Shown here: positions 26,482-34,526 of the stretch, in pieces
Numbering within the stretch: the first letter of the stretch is position 1
How the letters are laid out: each line of letters starts with the position of its first letter
The notes under the pieces: generated by a model
The model's database searches: none
Told to the model about the DNA's origin: nothing
Seen by the model: the letters and a program-made list of their open reading frames with translations, nothing else
Made by a program: the position numbers and the translations under genes
Assembly (NCBI GenBank): GCA_023663285.1
Contig: JAMPHT010000006.1
Coordinates: 1 to 64,000, forward strand
DNA length: 64,000 nucleotides
Source of the DNA: Bacillota bacterium
GTDB taxonomy: Bacteria > Bacillota > Clostridia > Lachnospirales > Lachnospiraceae
Reading direction: 5' to 3'

Positions 26482-27252
26482 CTAACTCCTTTCGGTACGC
26501 CCGAAGCAAAGGCAGGAAAGCAACAGGCAGAATAGGGTGATAGCGGCGGCAGCGGGAATCCAGGGAAACAGCTCCGCAGGAGGCGTCGTCAGGTGGGAAG
26601 CCAGCTTTCCGTATTCGGCGGTCATCACAAAAAACGGATAGGACATGGGATACAGAAACCATATTTTTGTGTTTATGATCAAAACCGAAGGAACAATGGA
26701 AGCAAGTCCTATACCCACGGAAAAGATGGGGGTACGGATACAGACCGACAAAGAAAAGAAAACCGCCAGCATGGGGATCGCCGCTGTAAACAGTAAGCCT
26801 GCTTCCTTTAAGACAAACAGGGGCGGCAAAATGAAATCATAATTTTGCAGCCGGGAGGCGATCCACGCGCAGGCAAAGTAGGCAGCCGCTGTTATCAGTA
26901 TGTGAATGGCCGACAGGGCAAGCAGCACGACAAACTTTGCCAGGGCCAGCATGGCGGCGGGAACCGGCAGGGAAAGCATTTTCAGAAGCCCTCTGTGAGT
27001 CCGCTCCGTCATGTTCACCAGAACCGTACTTACAACCATGCCCGCAGGGAAGATGAACCATGCCATACCCAGAAAGCCCTGTATCAAAAAGTTGTGTTCC
27101 GGCGAAATGCCTTCCGCCTGCATTTCAAAGTTCATATCTGCATTCAGTACGGAGGGCAGCCAGAGAATGACTGTGGCAGCCGTCAGGATCAAGATGATTC
27201 CGGAACGGCGGATCTTTTTGAATTCAATTCTAATGAGAGTTAAAAAGTTCAT
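26482..27252 (-). CDS. ABC-2 type permease, second of pair
   Basis: 256 residues with about six hydrophobic segments (first at residues 19-38) and no enzymatic motif. It matches lantibiotic-immunity or bacitracin-type permeases in arrangement: ATPase and two permeases in one operon next to a two-component system. It overlaps the upstream permease by four bases. The substrate, probably an antimicrobial peptide or lipid, cannot be read from sequence. Between this and the toxin gene (26358-26481) nothing was recognised. Confidence 0.8.
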   Translation of the reverse strand: MNFLTLIRIEFKKIRRSGIILILTAATVILWLPSVLNADMNFEMQAEGISPEHNFLIQGFLGMAWFIFPAGMVVSTVLVNMTERTHRGLLKMLSLPVPAAMLALAKFVVLLALSAIHILITAAAYFACAWIASRLQNYDFILPPLFVLKEAGLLFTAAIPMLAVFFSLSVCIRTPIFSVGIGLASIVPSVLIINTKIWFLYPMSYPFFVMTAEYGKLASHLTTPPAELFPWIPAAAAITLFCLLLSCLCFGRTERS

Positions 27253-28103
27253 GTAAATTTCCTCCTGACCTTTAAAAACAGAATTTCTATGATTCCTATG
27301 ACAAAAGCTTCAACCACGGCGGCAATGGAAAACCCGATCAGGGAATTTTGCGCTGTTCCCGCAAATATCTGAAAGGGTAGGGCGAAAGGGAACAGGGATA
27401 ACGCAAAATTCCTTGCAGGCAGCATAGTGGCGGTAAATATACATACGACCCCGATTCCAAGGGAGACCCACATATTTTTGCTAAGCGAGGCGACGAGCAG
27501 CGCCCCAAAGGCGGCGGGCAGCAATAACAGCAGGGCGTATCCGAAGCTGATCAGGACTTCCGACAGCAGAGGGGCTATGGGCTGCATCAGGTTTTTCGGC
27601 AGCAGCGGGACTGCGGGGTGTATCAGGTTTTCCGGCAGCGGTATAACTGCAGACTGCACCAGAGCTTCCGAAGCCATCAGATTCGAGGCATTCGATATCA
27701 GACGGGCGGAAGGAATGAACCAGCGGTACAGACAAAAGCATATGCCTGCCGCTTCCAGCCCCAGTATCAGGATGCACATGATTGTCAGCAGTGCCGCTTT
27801 GCCGAAAAACAGTCTGCTTTCCCGGATCGGCAGTGTCTGCATTTTCTGCATGGCGCAGTCGGCGTACTCTGTGTGGTACATCAGGCAGGCGCCTGCCGCT
27901 ACAAGCAGAAGATTCAGCATGGACATCAAATGCCAGTTGGCATCCATCAGGATCTGAACAGGGGAGGCATCCTGCGTCAGATAGATTTGCGCGCGGAACG
28001 CCATATTGAGGATGGGAACTGCCGCAGACAAAAGTCCGCCCCAGAGAAACAGGGTCAAAAATCCGGTTCCTTTTATTTTTCTGCATTCCAGACAAAAACT
28101 CAT
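27249..28103 (-). CDS. ABC-2 type permease, first of pair
   Basis: 284 residues with about six hydrophobic segments. A central hydrophilic loop (about residues 153-186) is made of three degenerate proline-rich units: VIPLPENLIHP, then AVPLLPKNLMQP, then IAPLLSEVL. Such a loop is likely exposed on one side of the membrane. The 5' end overlaps the ATPase stop by four bases. Part of a putative antimicrobial-peptide exporter or immunity operon. Confidence 0.8.
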   Translation of the reverse strand: MSFCLECRKIKGTGFLTLFLWGGLLSAAVPILNMAFRAQIYLTQDASPVQILMDANWHLMSMLNLLLVAAGACLMYHTEYADCAMQKMQTLPIRESRLFFGKAALLTIMCILILGLEAAGICFCLYRWFIPSARLISNASNLMASEALVQSAVIPLPENLIHPAVPLLPKNLMQPIAPLLSEVLISFGYALLLLLPAAFGALLVASLSKNMWVSLGIGVVCIFTATMLPARNFALSLFPFALPFQIFAGTAQNSLIGFSIAAVVEAFVIGIIEILFLKVRRKFT

Positions 28104-28855
28104 CTTACACCGCCTCTCTGCCTGTTGTCGGCATCGATCAGGGCGAGGAAGGTATCTTCCAGATTATCTGTGGGATAGCCCTGGGTTGCTGCGCTCATTT
28201 TAAGTTCCGCCAGGGTTCCTTCAAACAGCAGGCGGCCATGATTGAGAATGCCGATGGTATTCGCCATCAGTTCGATCTCCGACAGCAGATGGGAGGATAC
28301 CAGTACGGTACAGTTGAACCGCCCAGGGAGAGAACGGATTAGGGTACGTATCTCATGGATTCCCACAGGGTCAAGGCCGTTGGTGGGCTCGTCCAGGATC
28401 AGGATGGGCGGCCGGCCAATCAAAGCCCCTGCCAGTCCCAGTCTCTGCTTCATGCCAAGGGAATATTTTCCTGCTTTCCTGCGTCTCTCCTGTGTCAGCC
28501 CCACCAGCTCCAGCGCCTCTAAGACGGCGGATTTGGGCAGTCCTAAGATTTTGCGTATCATGTCCAGATTTTCTTCGCCGGTCAAATTACCGTAAAAGGC
28601 GGGGGCCTCAATAAAGGAACCGATTTCCTTTAAGATCTGTACCCGGTTTTCAGGATATTTCATTCCGGCGATTTCAAAAGTCCCCCCTGTGGGCCTGGTG
28701 AGCCCTAAGAACATTTTCATGGTGGTGGATTTCCCCGCCCCGTTGGGGCCCAGGAAGCCGTAAACCGCGCCCTGGGGAATGTGAAGGCTTACGCCGGATA
28801 CGGCGGTAAAGGCTCCGTAGGATTTTGTGAGATTTTTTGTTTCGATGATATTCAT
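28100..28855 (-). CDS. ABC transporter ATPase of peptide-resistance type
   Basis: 251 residues from ATG 28855 with GGAGGA upstream; the frame extends 31 codons further without homology. Walker A GPNGAGKST, signature-like YSLGMKQRLGLAGAL (a usual BcrA-type variant), Walker B LILDEPTNGLDP, and the H-loop VSSHLL are visible. With the two permeases it forms a complete transporter. The divergent response regulator/kinase pair suggests induction by the substrate, as in Bcr- or lantibiotic-immunity systems. Confidence 0.9.
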   Translation of the reverse strand: MNIIETKNLTKSYGAFTAVSGVSLHIPQGAVYGFLGPNGAGKSTTMKMFLGLTRPTGGTFEIAGMKYPENRVQILKEIGSFIEAPAFYGNLTGEENLDMIRKILGLPKSAVLEALELVGLTQERRRKAGKYSLGMKQRLGLAGALIGRPPILILDEPTNGLDPVGIHEIRTLIRSLPGRFNCTVLVSSHLLSEIELMANTIGILNHGRLLFEGTLAELKMSAATQGYPTDNLEDTFLALIDADNRQRGGVR

Positions 28856-28877
28856 GATTATCCTCCTCTGAATTAAT

Positions 28878-28946
28878 GAGAAGAATCGCTGCGAAATGCC
28901 CTCTGGCATGAGTAAAAACTGCCGCAGGCAGTTAGGAATTCTTCTC
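28878..28946. repeat. Three-way hairpin element
   Basis: Outer stem GAGAAGAAT (28878-28886) with ATTCTTCTC (28938-28946) encloses two hairpins: ATGCC/GGCAT (28896-28909) and ACTGCC/GGCAGT (28918-28932). This cloverleaf lies in the leader of the ABC operon. Its outer arm resembles the GAAGAATC arms of the argH-asd and pre-GH36 elements, so it is probably one of a dispersed family. Confidence 0.6.
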
Positions 28947-28990
28947 ACTTATTTTATACAACCACAAGTTTACGGCAGCCTTCTCACTGC

Positions 28991-29050
28991 CTTACATTTA
29001 CCTTACATTTTCCGGAAGGCTGGGCGAAGAGGGAGATTTCGTGATATAAT
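28991..29050. promoter_or_regulatory. Divergent control region: response-regulator repeats and -10
   Basis: CTTACATTT occurs at 28991-28999 and 29002-29010, an 11-bp direct repeat of the type bound by OmpR-family regulators. Plus-strand TGATATAAT (29043-29050) is an extended -10 for the two-component genes, with no good -35. On the minus strand TATAAA near 28953-28958 can serve the ABC operon, also without a good -35. The repeat lies between both promoters and could control both. The remainder of this 334-base gap holds the three-way hairpin. Confidence 0.5.
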
Positions 29051-29189
29051 AACCGCATAAGGAAAACCAACGTGCAAACAGTCTGTGAAGCGGACAATAA
29101 AGCGCTGAAAGCGCGGGTTTGTGAGTGTGGATGACGTATAATCGTTAGCGGGAAGGGCTGTATAACAGCTTTGCCAGGGAGGACAAACC

Positions 29190-29894
29190 ATGGACCGAGA
29201 TTACTTAAAAAGTAAACGAATCCTGCTTGTGGATGACGAGCAGGAGCTTTTGGATATGCTGCTATCCATTTTGAGGGATGAGGGCTTCTGTGATATCCGG
29301 ACTGCCGGAAGTGTGCGGGAGGCCCTTTCCGTGGCCGATGAGATGAAACCGGAGCTGGCGGTTCTGGATGTGATGCTGCCGGACGGCAGCGGCTTTCAAC
29401 TGCTGGAGCGGCTGCGGCAGGCGGAAGAGTATCCTGTGCTTTTCCTGACCGCAAGGGGCGAGGATGAGGATAAATTCAAAGGGTTTGGTCTGGGAGCGGA
29501 TGATTATGTGGTGAAGCCCTTTCTGCCCAAGGAGCTTATTTTCCGCATCATGGCGATTCTGCGCAGAAGCTATCGGGAGGAAGAACCGCTGATAAGGCTG
29601 CGCGACAGCCGGATCGATCTCGGCCGGGCAGAGGTCATAAAGGGAGAGGCGTTTATCCCGTTGACTGCAAAGGAACATGCCATCCTTGCGGCACTGTACC
29701 GCAACGCGGGGCGGATCGTCACCATCGACGCTTTATGCGAGGCCGCCTGGGGCGATAATCCTTTCGGATATGAAAACTCTCTGATGGCCCACATCCGGCG
29801 CATCAGAGAGAAAATAGAAGCGGATCCCTCTCACCCGGTATCCCTGCTTACGGTGAAGGGGCTGGGCTACAGGCTGGTCACGGAGGAAAAATGA
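29190..29894 (+). CDS. OmpR-family response regulator
   Basis: 234 residues. Receiver domain with phospho-acceptor Asp60 (LDVMLPDGSG), acidic pocket DDE near the start and Lys109 (VVKPF). C-terminal winged helix from about residue 135, ending VKGLGYRL. The kinase gene starts two bases after its stop. Likely activates the divergent ABC exporter operon. Confidence 0.92.
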   Translation: MDRDYLKSKRILLVDDEQELLDMLLSILRDEGFCDIRTAGSVREALSVADEMKPELAVLDVMLPDGSGFQLLERLRQAEEYPVLFLTARGEDEDKFKGFGLGADDYVVKPFLPKELIFRIMAILRRSYREEEPLIRLRDSRIDLGRAEVIKGEAFIPLTAKEHAILAALYRNAGRIVTIDALCEAAWGDNPFGYENSLMAHIRRIREKIEADPSHPVSLLTVKGLGYRLVTEEK

Positions 29895-29895
29895 T

Positions 29896-31329
29896 ATGAA
29901 GAGTATTCCGAAACTGATAAGGCGGTATGTGGGTATCCTGCTCCTTAGCTGTGTGCTTCTCCTTGTTCTGAACCTTATTTTGCTGATGGTCATGGTTTCA
30001 GACCAGATCCCCAATGCCCATCCTTGGAAAACCGCGGAGGAAGCCGCAGCCGCTCTCATGCAGACGGATGAGGGCGCATATGTCCTGTCGGAGGAGATGA
30101 CCAGGGAGCTTCTAAGATCCGACGCCTGGGCTGTTTTTATAGACAATGAGACAAAGCAGGTCAGGTGGCATACGGACGATCTGCCGGAAACCATCCCCCA
30201 GTCCTACACCCTTTCCGATATAGCAGGACTGACCAGGGGTTATATAGACGGATACCCCACATTTACCGGGGAAAGGGAGGACGGGCTGGTGGTATTGGGG
30301 TACCCGAAGGACCGATTCTGGAAGCATATGTGGCCCGGCTGGGATTACGATTTTATTGCGGGACTGCCCCGGACGTTTCTCATATTTCTGACGGTCAACG
30401 GGGCACTGATCTTCCTGATCTATATCGCTGCAAATGCAAAGCTGTTAAAGTCCGTCCACCCTATTGTAAACAGTATTCAGCGCCTGCCTGGGGGAGAGCC
30501 TGTCCATTTGCGGGAAAAGGGCCTGTTGTCAGAGCTTGCCCAAAGTATCAATACGACCTCGGAGCTGCTGCAGACCCAGAAGAGATGGCTGCGGAAAAAG
30601 GAAACGGCCAGGGCAAACTGGATCGCAGGGGTGTCTCATGATATCAGAACGCCCCTGTCAATGGTGATGGGATACGCCGGACAGCTGGCGGAGGATACCC
30701 GCCTGTCGGAGGAGGAACGCCAAAAGGCGGTGGTGATCCTAAAACAGAGCAGACGGATGCAGAATTTGATCAACGACCTGAATCTGGCATCAAAGCTGGA
30801 ATATAATATGCAGCCTGTGAACCTGCAGGAAGAGAATATAGTGGCCATTGTGCGGCAGACGGTGGTGGATCATATGAATATGGATATCGACAGCAGACAT
30901 CCCATTATATGGGAAACAGAGGAGGCCTTTACCGCCTGTGCGGTGAATGCGGACCGTAACCTGATGAGGCGGGCTGTGGGCAACCTGATCCAGAACTGTA
31001 TCGATCATAACGAGGACGGCTGCACAATATATGTGGGCGTCGGTTCGGAAAACGGTAAGTGTGTGATAGCCGTAGAGGACGACGGGGCGGGGGTGTCAGA
31101 TGAGCAGCTGGAAAAGCTTAAGAATACGTCCCACTATATGGTCTGCGATGAAAATACAGAGGAGCAGCGCCACGGTCTGGGGCTGCTGCTTGTGAAGCAG
31201 ATAACGGCGGCCCACGGCGGCACGGTCATGATGGGGCACAGCCCCAAGGGCGGTTTTTCCGTAACACTTGTGCTGCCAGAGAAAAACGTATATAATATTG
31301 ACAGTAGCGGAGGAGCAGTGAATGGATAG
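29896..31329 (+). CDS. Sensor histidine kinase
   Basis: 477 residues: transmembrane helix at residues 12-34, extracellular region of about 120 residues, second helix at 160-180, HAMP-like linker, H-box GVSHDIRTPLSMV with His248, N-box NLIQNCIDHNEDGC, and G boxes EDDGAGVS and HGLGLLLVKQI. The extracellular size distinguishes it from the short-loop BceS type. Partner of the preceding regulator. Confidence 0.92.
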   Translation: MKSIPKLIRRYVGILLLSCVLLLVLNLILLMVMVSDQIPNAHPWKTAEEAAAALMQTDEGAYVLSEEMTRELLRSDAWAVFIDNETKQVRWHTDDLPETIPQSYTLSDIAGLTRGYIDGYPTFTGEREDGLVVLGYPKDRFWKHMWPGWDYDFIAGLPRTFLIFLTVNGALIFLIYIAANAKLLKSVHPIVNSIQRLPGGEPVHLREKGLLSELAQSINTTSELLQTQKRWLRKKETARANWIAGVSHDIRTPLSMVMGYAGQLAEDTRLSEEERQKAVVILKQSRRMQNLINDLNLASKLEYNMQPVNLQEENIVAIVRQTVVDHMNMDIDSRHPIIWETEEAFTACAVNADRNLMRRAVGNLIQNCIDHNEDGCTIYVGVGSENGKCVIAVEDDGAGVSDEQLEKLKNTSHYMVCDENTEEQRHGLGLLLVKQITAAHGGTVMMGHSPKGGFSVTLVLPEKNVYNIDSSGGAVNG

Positions 31330-31391
31330 CCGCCAGGCTGACGGATGTGTCGTTTTTTGTATTCTGCGGAGGGAGAGGATTGATTTAAAAC

Positions 31392-31676
31392 CTATCGGAA
31401 CAGCAGCGGCATATTACCGTCCGGGCCGTCGTTAAGATCCTGCAGGCTTTCCTCCAGCTTTTTCTGAGTGGCGATGGAGCTTTCCGTCTGCAGATCCATG
31501 TAAAGGATGAACAGATCTTCCAGCGCCATTCCTTTTTCCTCCGCGATCTCCGTCATAACGGGCTTAAGCTTCTCAAGCTGCATAGAGACGGGTACCTTCT
31601 GGGGGTCGATCTCCCCCAGTACATTTTCTGCGTATGCGTTGATTCGCTGTAAAAGCTTTTTGTTTTCCTCAGTCAT
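31392..31676 (-). CDS. Small helical protein, unknown function
   Basis: 94 residues from ATG 31676 with GAAAGGAA upstream. Charged, mostly helical (MTEENKKLLQRINAYAENV; KKLEESLQDL), no membrane segment. The frame is open upstream but without a better start. It is convergent with the kinase gene and divergent from the AT-rich alarmone synthetase. Not recognised. Confidence 0.6.
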   Translation of the reverse strand: MTEENKKLLQRINAYAENVLGEIDPQKVPVSMQLEKLKPVMTEIAEEKGMALEDLFILYMDLQTESSIATQKKLEESLQDLNDGPDGNMPLLFR

Positions 31677-31807
31677 TTTGCTGATTCCTTTCTGTGTACG
31701 GTTATGGTATAATAATTTTGTATACATATTTTTATTGATGTAGGATAAGTATAGCACTGAAAGATGTGGATGTACAGAAAAAATGAAATGGCAGGAGATC
31801 ATATTTT

Positions 31808-32443
31808 ATGCAGCCAACTGATGATAATATTTTAAAGAAAGATGGATTATCTTTAAAAATGTTGGAAAAATTGTCATATCATTCAAATTTGAATATAAAT
31901 TTAAAAAAGAATTTACACTATTTTGATAAAGAAATGTTATTTGAAGAATTAAAAAGAATTAACAAGTGGTATGATGCAAGTGAGTATCTTTGCAATTTAA
32001 CAATCGACTATAGAATAAAAAGTCTACAATCGGCTTTTTTAAAATATGAGCGTTATTATCCTGACCATCAAGCGGCGAAGGTATTTAATGATATGCTTGG
32101 ATTTCGTACTCTTTGTGACAGTTATATGAATATATTATTGCTGAAAAACTGTAAGCATATGCGAATTGCGGATATGTCGGAGGGTAAGGCGCAAGATGAT
32201 GGTTATAGAGGAGTTCATGTATACTTTCAGTTAGATAATTTTCATTATCCAATTGAAATTCAGTACAATACTTATTATGACAGACAAATGAATAACTGGC
32301 TGCATAAATATTTGTATAAGAAATCACATGATAATAGTATCGGACAATATTTAAGACAGGCATATGAAAATGCGGAAATCCGGACTGAAAATGAATTTAG
32401 GAGGAAATTAAGGGATGTGCTATCTGATTGCGAAAAGATTTGA
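31808..32443 (+). CDS. Small alarmone synthetase (RelA/SpoT domain), AT-rich
   Basis: RelA/SpoT synthetases transfer pyrophosphate from ATP to GDP, GTP or, in toxic versions, AMP/ATP or tRNA. 211 residues: about 60 residues of helical N terminus, then the synthetase domain. Matching small synthetases: Arg69 and Lys71 (YRIKS), catalytic Asp95 and Arg100 (FNDMLGFR), Tyr133-Arg134 and His137 (DGYRGVHVYF), and Glu150 with Gln152 (PIEIQYNT), so the active site looks complete. No hydrolase domain is present. Base use is strikingly AT-rich (only 11 G/C in the 60 bases from 31861), unlike both flanks, suggesting transfer. Ribosome site GGCAGGAG. The next gene overlaps by 29 bases. Confidence 0.8.
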   Translation: MQPTDDNILKKDGLSLKMLEKLSYHSNLNINLKKNLHYFDKEMLFEELKRINKWYDASEYLCNLTIDYRIKSLQSAFLKYERYYPDHQAAKVFNDMLGFRTLCDSYMNILLLKNCKHMRIADMSEGKAQDDGYRGVHVYFQLDNFHYPIEIQYNTYYDRQMNNWLHKYLYKKSHDNSIGQYLRQAYENAEIRTENEFRRKLRDVLSDCEKI

Positions 32444-32639
32444 TGATACCGGCTGTGTGGCTTTACAAACGGCACATGGTTCACATTTGGTTGATTTTAA
32501 AGAACGGCTTTTGAAGGAACTCGGATATGAACATATACAACTGGTAACCATAAGCAGACCTTCTGCTTACGGGGAATACGAACCGTATTATTTTACAGAC
32601 ACGGAGCAGGAATTTGAACAGGCAGTGAAAAATATGTAA
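32415..32639 (+). CDS. DUF6718-like small protein, overlapping the alarmone synthetase
   Basis: 74 residues starting MCYLIAKRFDDTGCVALQT and including QLVTISRPSAYGEYEPYYF, a pattern I recall from DUF6718 proteins of Lachnospiraceae; the family name is from memory. The start lies inside the synthetase gene (29-base overlap) with AGGAGG at 32398-32403, so the two are translated together. Small size, order and overlap suit an antitoxin or modulator of the synthetase, but DUF6718 also exists alone, so this is a hypothesis. Confidence 0.65.
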   Translation: MCYLIAKRFDDTGCVALQTAHGSHLVDFKERLLKELGYEHIQLVTISRPSAYGEYEPYYFTDTEQEFEQAVKNM

Positions 32640-32664
32640 GTCTGTGTTTGGGGGAGAAAATAGC

Positions 32665-33249
32665 ATGAAAGCCTATCACATGAGCGAGACCCTGAAAGCC
32701 GGGGACATCCTGGAGGTGGAGCATCAAAAGCTGATAAAGCTTGCAGAGCCGTTCCTGCAGGCTCTTGAGCGAAGTGAGGACTGTTTTTACGGAATGGTTC
32801 TGAACGGGAAATATCTGGAGGCAGTGCTTGAGAGGTCCGGGATTCGGGAATGGTCGGACTACGCAAAATGGGCTACGGAAGGCGCATTTGAATATATTCG
32901 GAGGACAGAATTTCCCAATGCCATAAGCCGTCTGAAGTGTAATTTTTTTTACAATGAGCTGGAGAATGTGCGGCTTCTGTATGAATATGACTGGGGAGCT
33001 GAGCCGGAAGAAATACAAAAAAGGATCCATCTGTTTGAGGTAATGCTGGATGACGATGCTGCTTGCAGGTATGATATGAGCCTCTATGATCGGGCCTATG
33101 ACGCCATGGAGGATACGCAGGATGTGCAGACGGTCTTAACCTGCGCCCGGAAATATTTTGCAGGAGAGCATACCGAAAGGCCGGTATGGGAGATATTAAG
33201 CGACAAAAACATTCTGATTACAGAAGATATAACGGCTTTGCTACGATAA
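32665..33249 (+). CDS. Unknown protein, possibly DUF2441-like
   Basis: 194 residues, ATG 32665 with GGGGGAG. The N terminus YHMSETLKAGDILEVEHQ resembles DUF2441-type proteins; assignment is tentative. A soluble protein with no signal peptide or membrane segment. It has normal GC content compared with the AT-rich genes before it and is spaced 14 bases from the DUF1015 gene, so it may be translated with that one. Confidence 0.5.
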   Translation: MKAYHMSETLKAGDILEVEHQKLIKLAEPFLQALERSEDCFYGMVLNGKYLEAVLERSGIREWSDYAKWATEGAFEYIRRTEFPNAISRLKCNFFYNELENVRLLYEYDWGAEPEEIQKRIHLFEVMLDDDAACRYDMSLYDRAYDAMEDTQDVQTVLTCARKYFAGEHTERPVWEILSDKNILITEDITALLR

Positions 33250-33263
33250 AGGAGGAAAATGAT

Positions 33264-34499
33264 ATGGCTGAAATAAGACCTTTTGCGGCGTACCGTCCGG
33301 CGCCCGGACTGGAGAGCAGGATCGCGGCGCTGCCCTATGATGTGTATAACCGCAGGGAGGCATATGAGGTGGTGCGGAAAAACCCGGACTCCTTTCTTGC
33401 CATCGACAGGGCGGAGACGGGATTTGACGACAGTGTGGATACCTATGCCCCACAGGTGTATGAGCGGGCGGCAAAGCTTCTGCAGGAGCGCATTGCCGCA
33501 GGGAGCTTTGTGCAGGACGAAAGCCCCTGCTATTATCTCTATGAGCAGGTAATGAACGGCAGGAGCCAGACGGGAATCGTGGCCTGCGCTTCCATAGACG
33601 ATTATCTGGAAAACAGGATAAAAAAGCATGAAAATACCAGGGCGGACAAGGAGCAGGACAGGATACGGCACGTGGACGTCTGCAATATGCAGACCGGCCC
33701 TATTTTCCTGACTTACCGCAGGAACGACGTGCTGAAAGGGATCGTTGAAACGGTAAAGGAGAAGCCTGCGGTCTGCGATTTTGTGTCGGAGGACGGCATT
33801 ACCCATCGGGTATGGGTCATTGAGGACGAGGAGACCATCACGGCAATCTATGAGGAGTTTGCGCAGATTCCTGCCATCTATATTGCAGACGGCCATCACC
33901 GCTGCGCCTCTGCGGTGAAGGTGGGATTAAAGCGCAGGGAGGAGCATCCGGGCTATACCGGGGAGGAGGAGTTCAACTTCTTTCTGGCGGTGCTGTTTCA
34001 GGCGGAGGAGCTTCAGATCATGGACTATAACAGAGTGGTAAAGGATCTGAACGGAATGGACACAGAAACCTTTTTGCAGCGGGTGTCAGAGTTGTTTTTG
34101 GTGACATTACAGGGAAAGGAGCCATACCGTCCTGAGAAAAAAGGGGTATTTGGAATGTACTTGGGAGATAGCTGGTACAGGCTGGAGGCAAAGGCTGAGA
34201 TTTGTTCCGGTGATGCCGTGAAGGGGCTGGACGTATCCCTGCTCCAGGATCATCTTCTGGGGCCGGTGCTGGGGATACAGGACCCGAAAACAGATGGGCG
34301 GATCGATTTTGTGGGGGGCATCCGAGGGCTGGAAGAACTGGAACGGAGAGTACATACCGATATGAAGGTGGCTTTTTCCATGTATCCCACCTCCATCGGG
34401 GAACTGGCTGACGTGGCGGATGCAGGAAAGCTGATGCCGCCCAAGTCCACCTGGTTTGAACCGAAGCTTCGCAGCGGGCTGTTTCTACATTCTATTTAA
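33264..34499 (+). CDS. DUF1015-family protein
   Basis: 411 residues from ATG 33264 with AAAGGAGG. Family patterns seen: AALPYDVYNRREA near the start, KHENTRADKEQDRIRHVDVCNMQTGPIF, and IADGHHRCASA. In many Clostridia this gene accompanies serC and serA, and a role in serine metabolism has been proposed; distant ParB/Srx-fold serine kinases are possible relatives. Here it stands about 9.7 kb downstream of serA, with unrelated genes in between. Confidence 0.85.
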   Translation: MAEIRPFAAYRPAPGLESRIAALPYDVYNRREAYEVVRKNPDSFLAIDRAETGFDDSVDTYAPQVYERAAKLLQERIAAGSFVQDESPCYYLYEQVMNGRSQTGIVACASIDDYLENRIKKHENTRADKEQDRIRHVDVCNMQTGPIFLTYRRNDVLKGIVETVKEKPAVCDFVSEDGITHRVWVIEDEETITAIYEEFAQIPAIYIADGHHRCASAVKVGLKRREEHPGYTGEEEFNFFLAVLFQAEELQIMDYNRVVKDLNGMDTETFLQRVSELFLVTLQGKEPYRPEKKGVFGMYLGDSWYRLEAKAEICSGDAVKGLDVSLLQDHLLGPVLGIQDPKTDGRIDFVGGIRGLEELERRVHTDMKVAFSMYPTSIGELADVADAGKLMPPKSTWFEPKLRSGLFLHSI

Positions 34500-34526
34500 A
34501 AGGTATTTGACGAAAAAGGGGAGCCG

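Noticed and set aside
26344..26535. Plus-strand frame of 63 codons after the YafQ gene
   Set aside because: Overlaps the end of the toxin and of the convergent permease; no ribosome site, protein-like only by chance.
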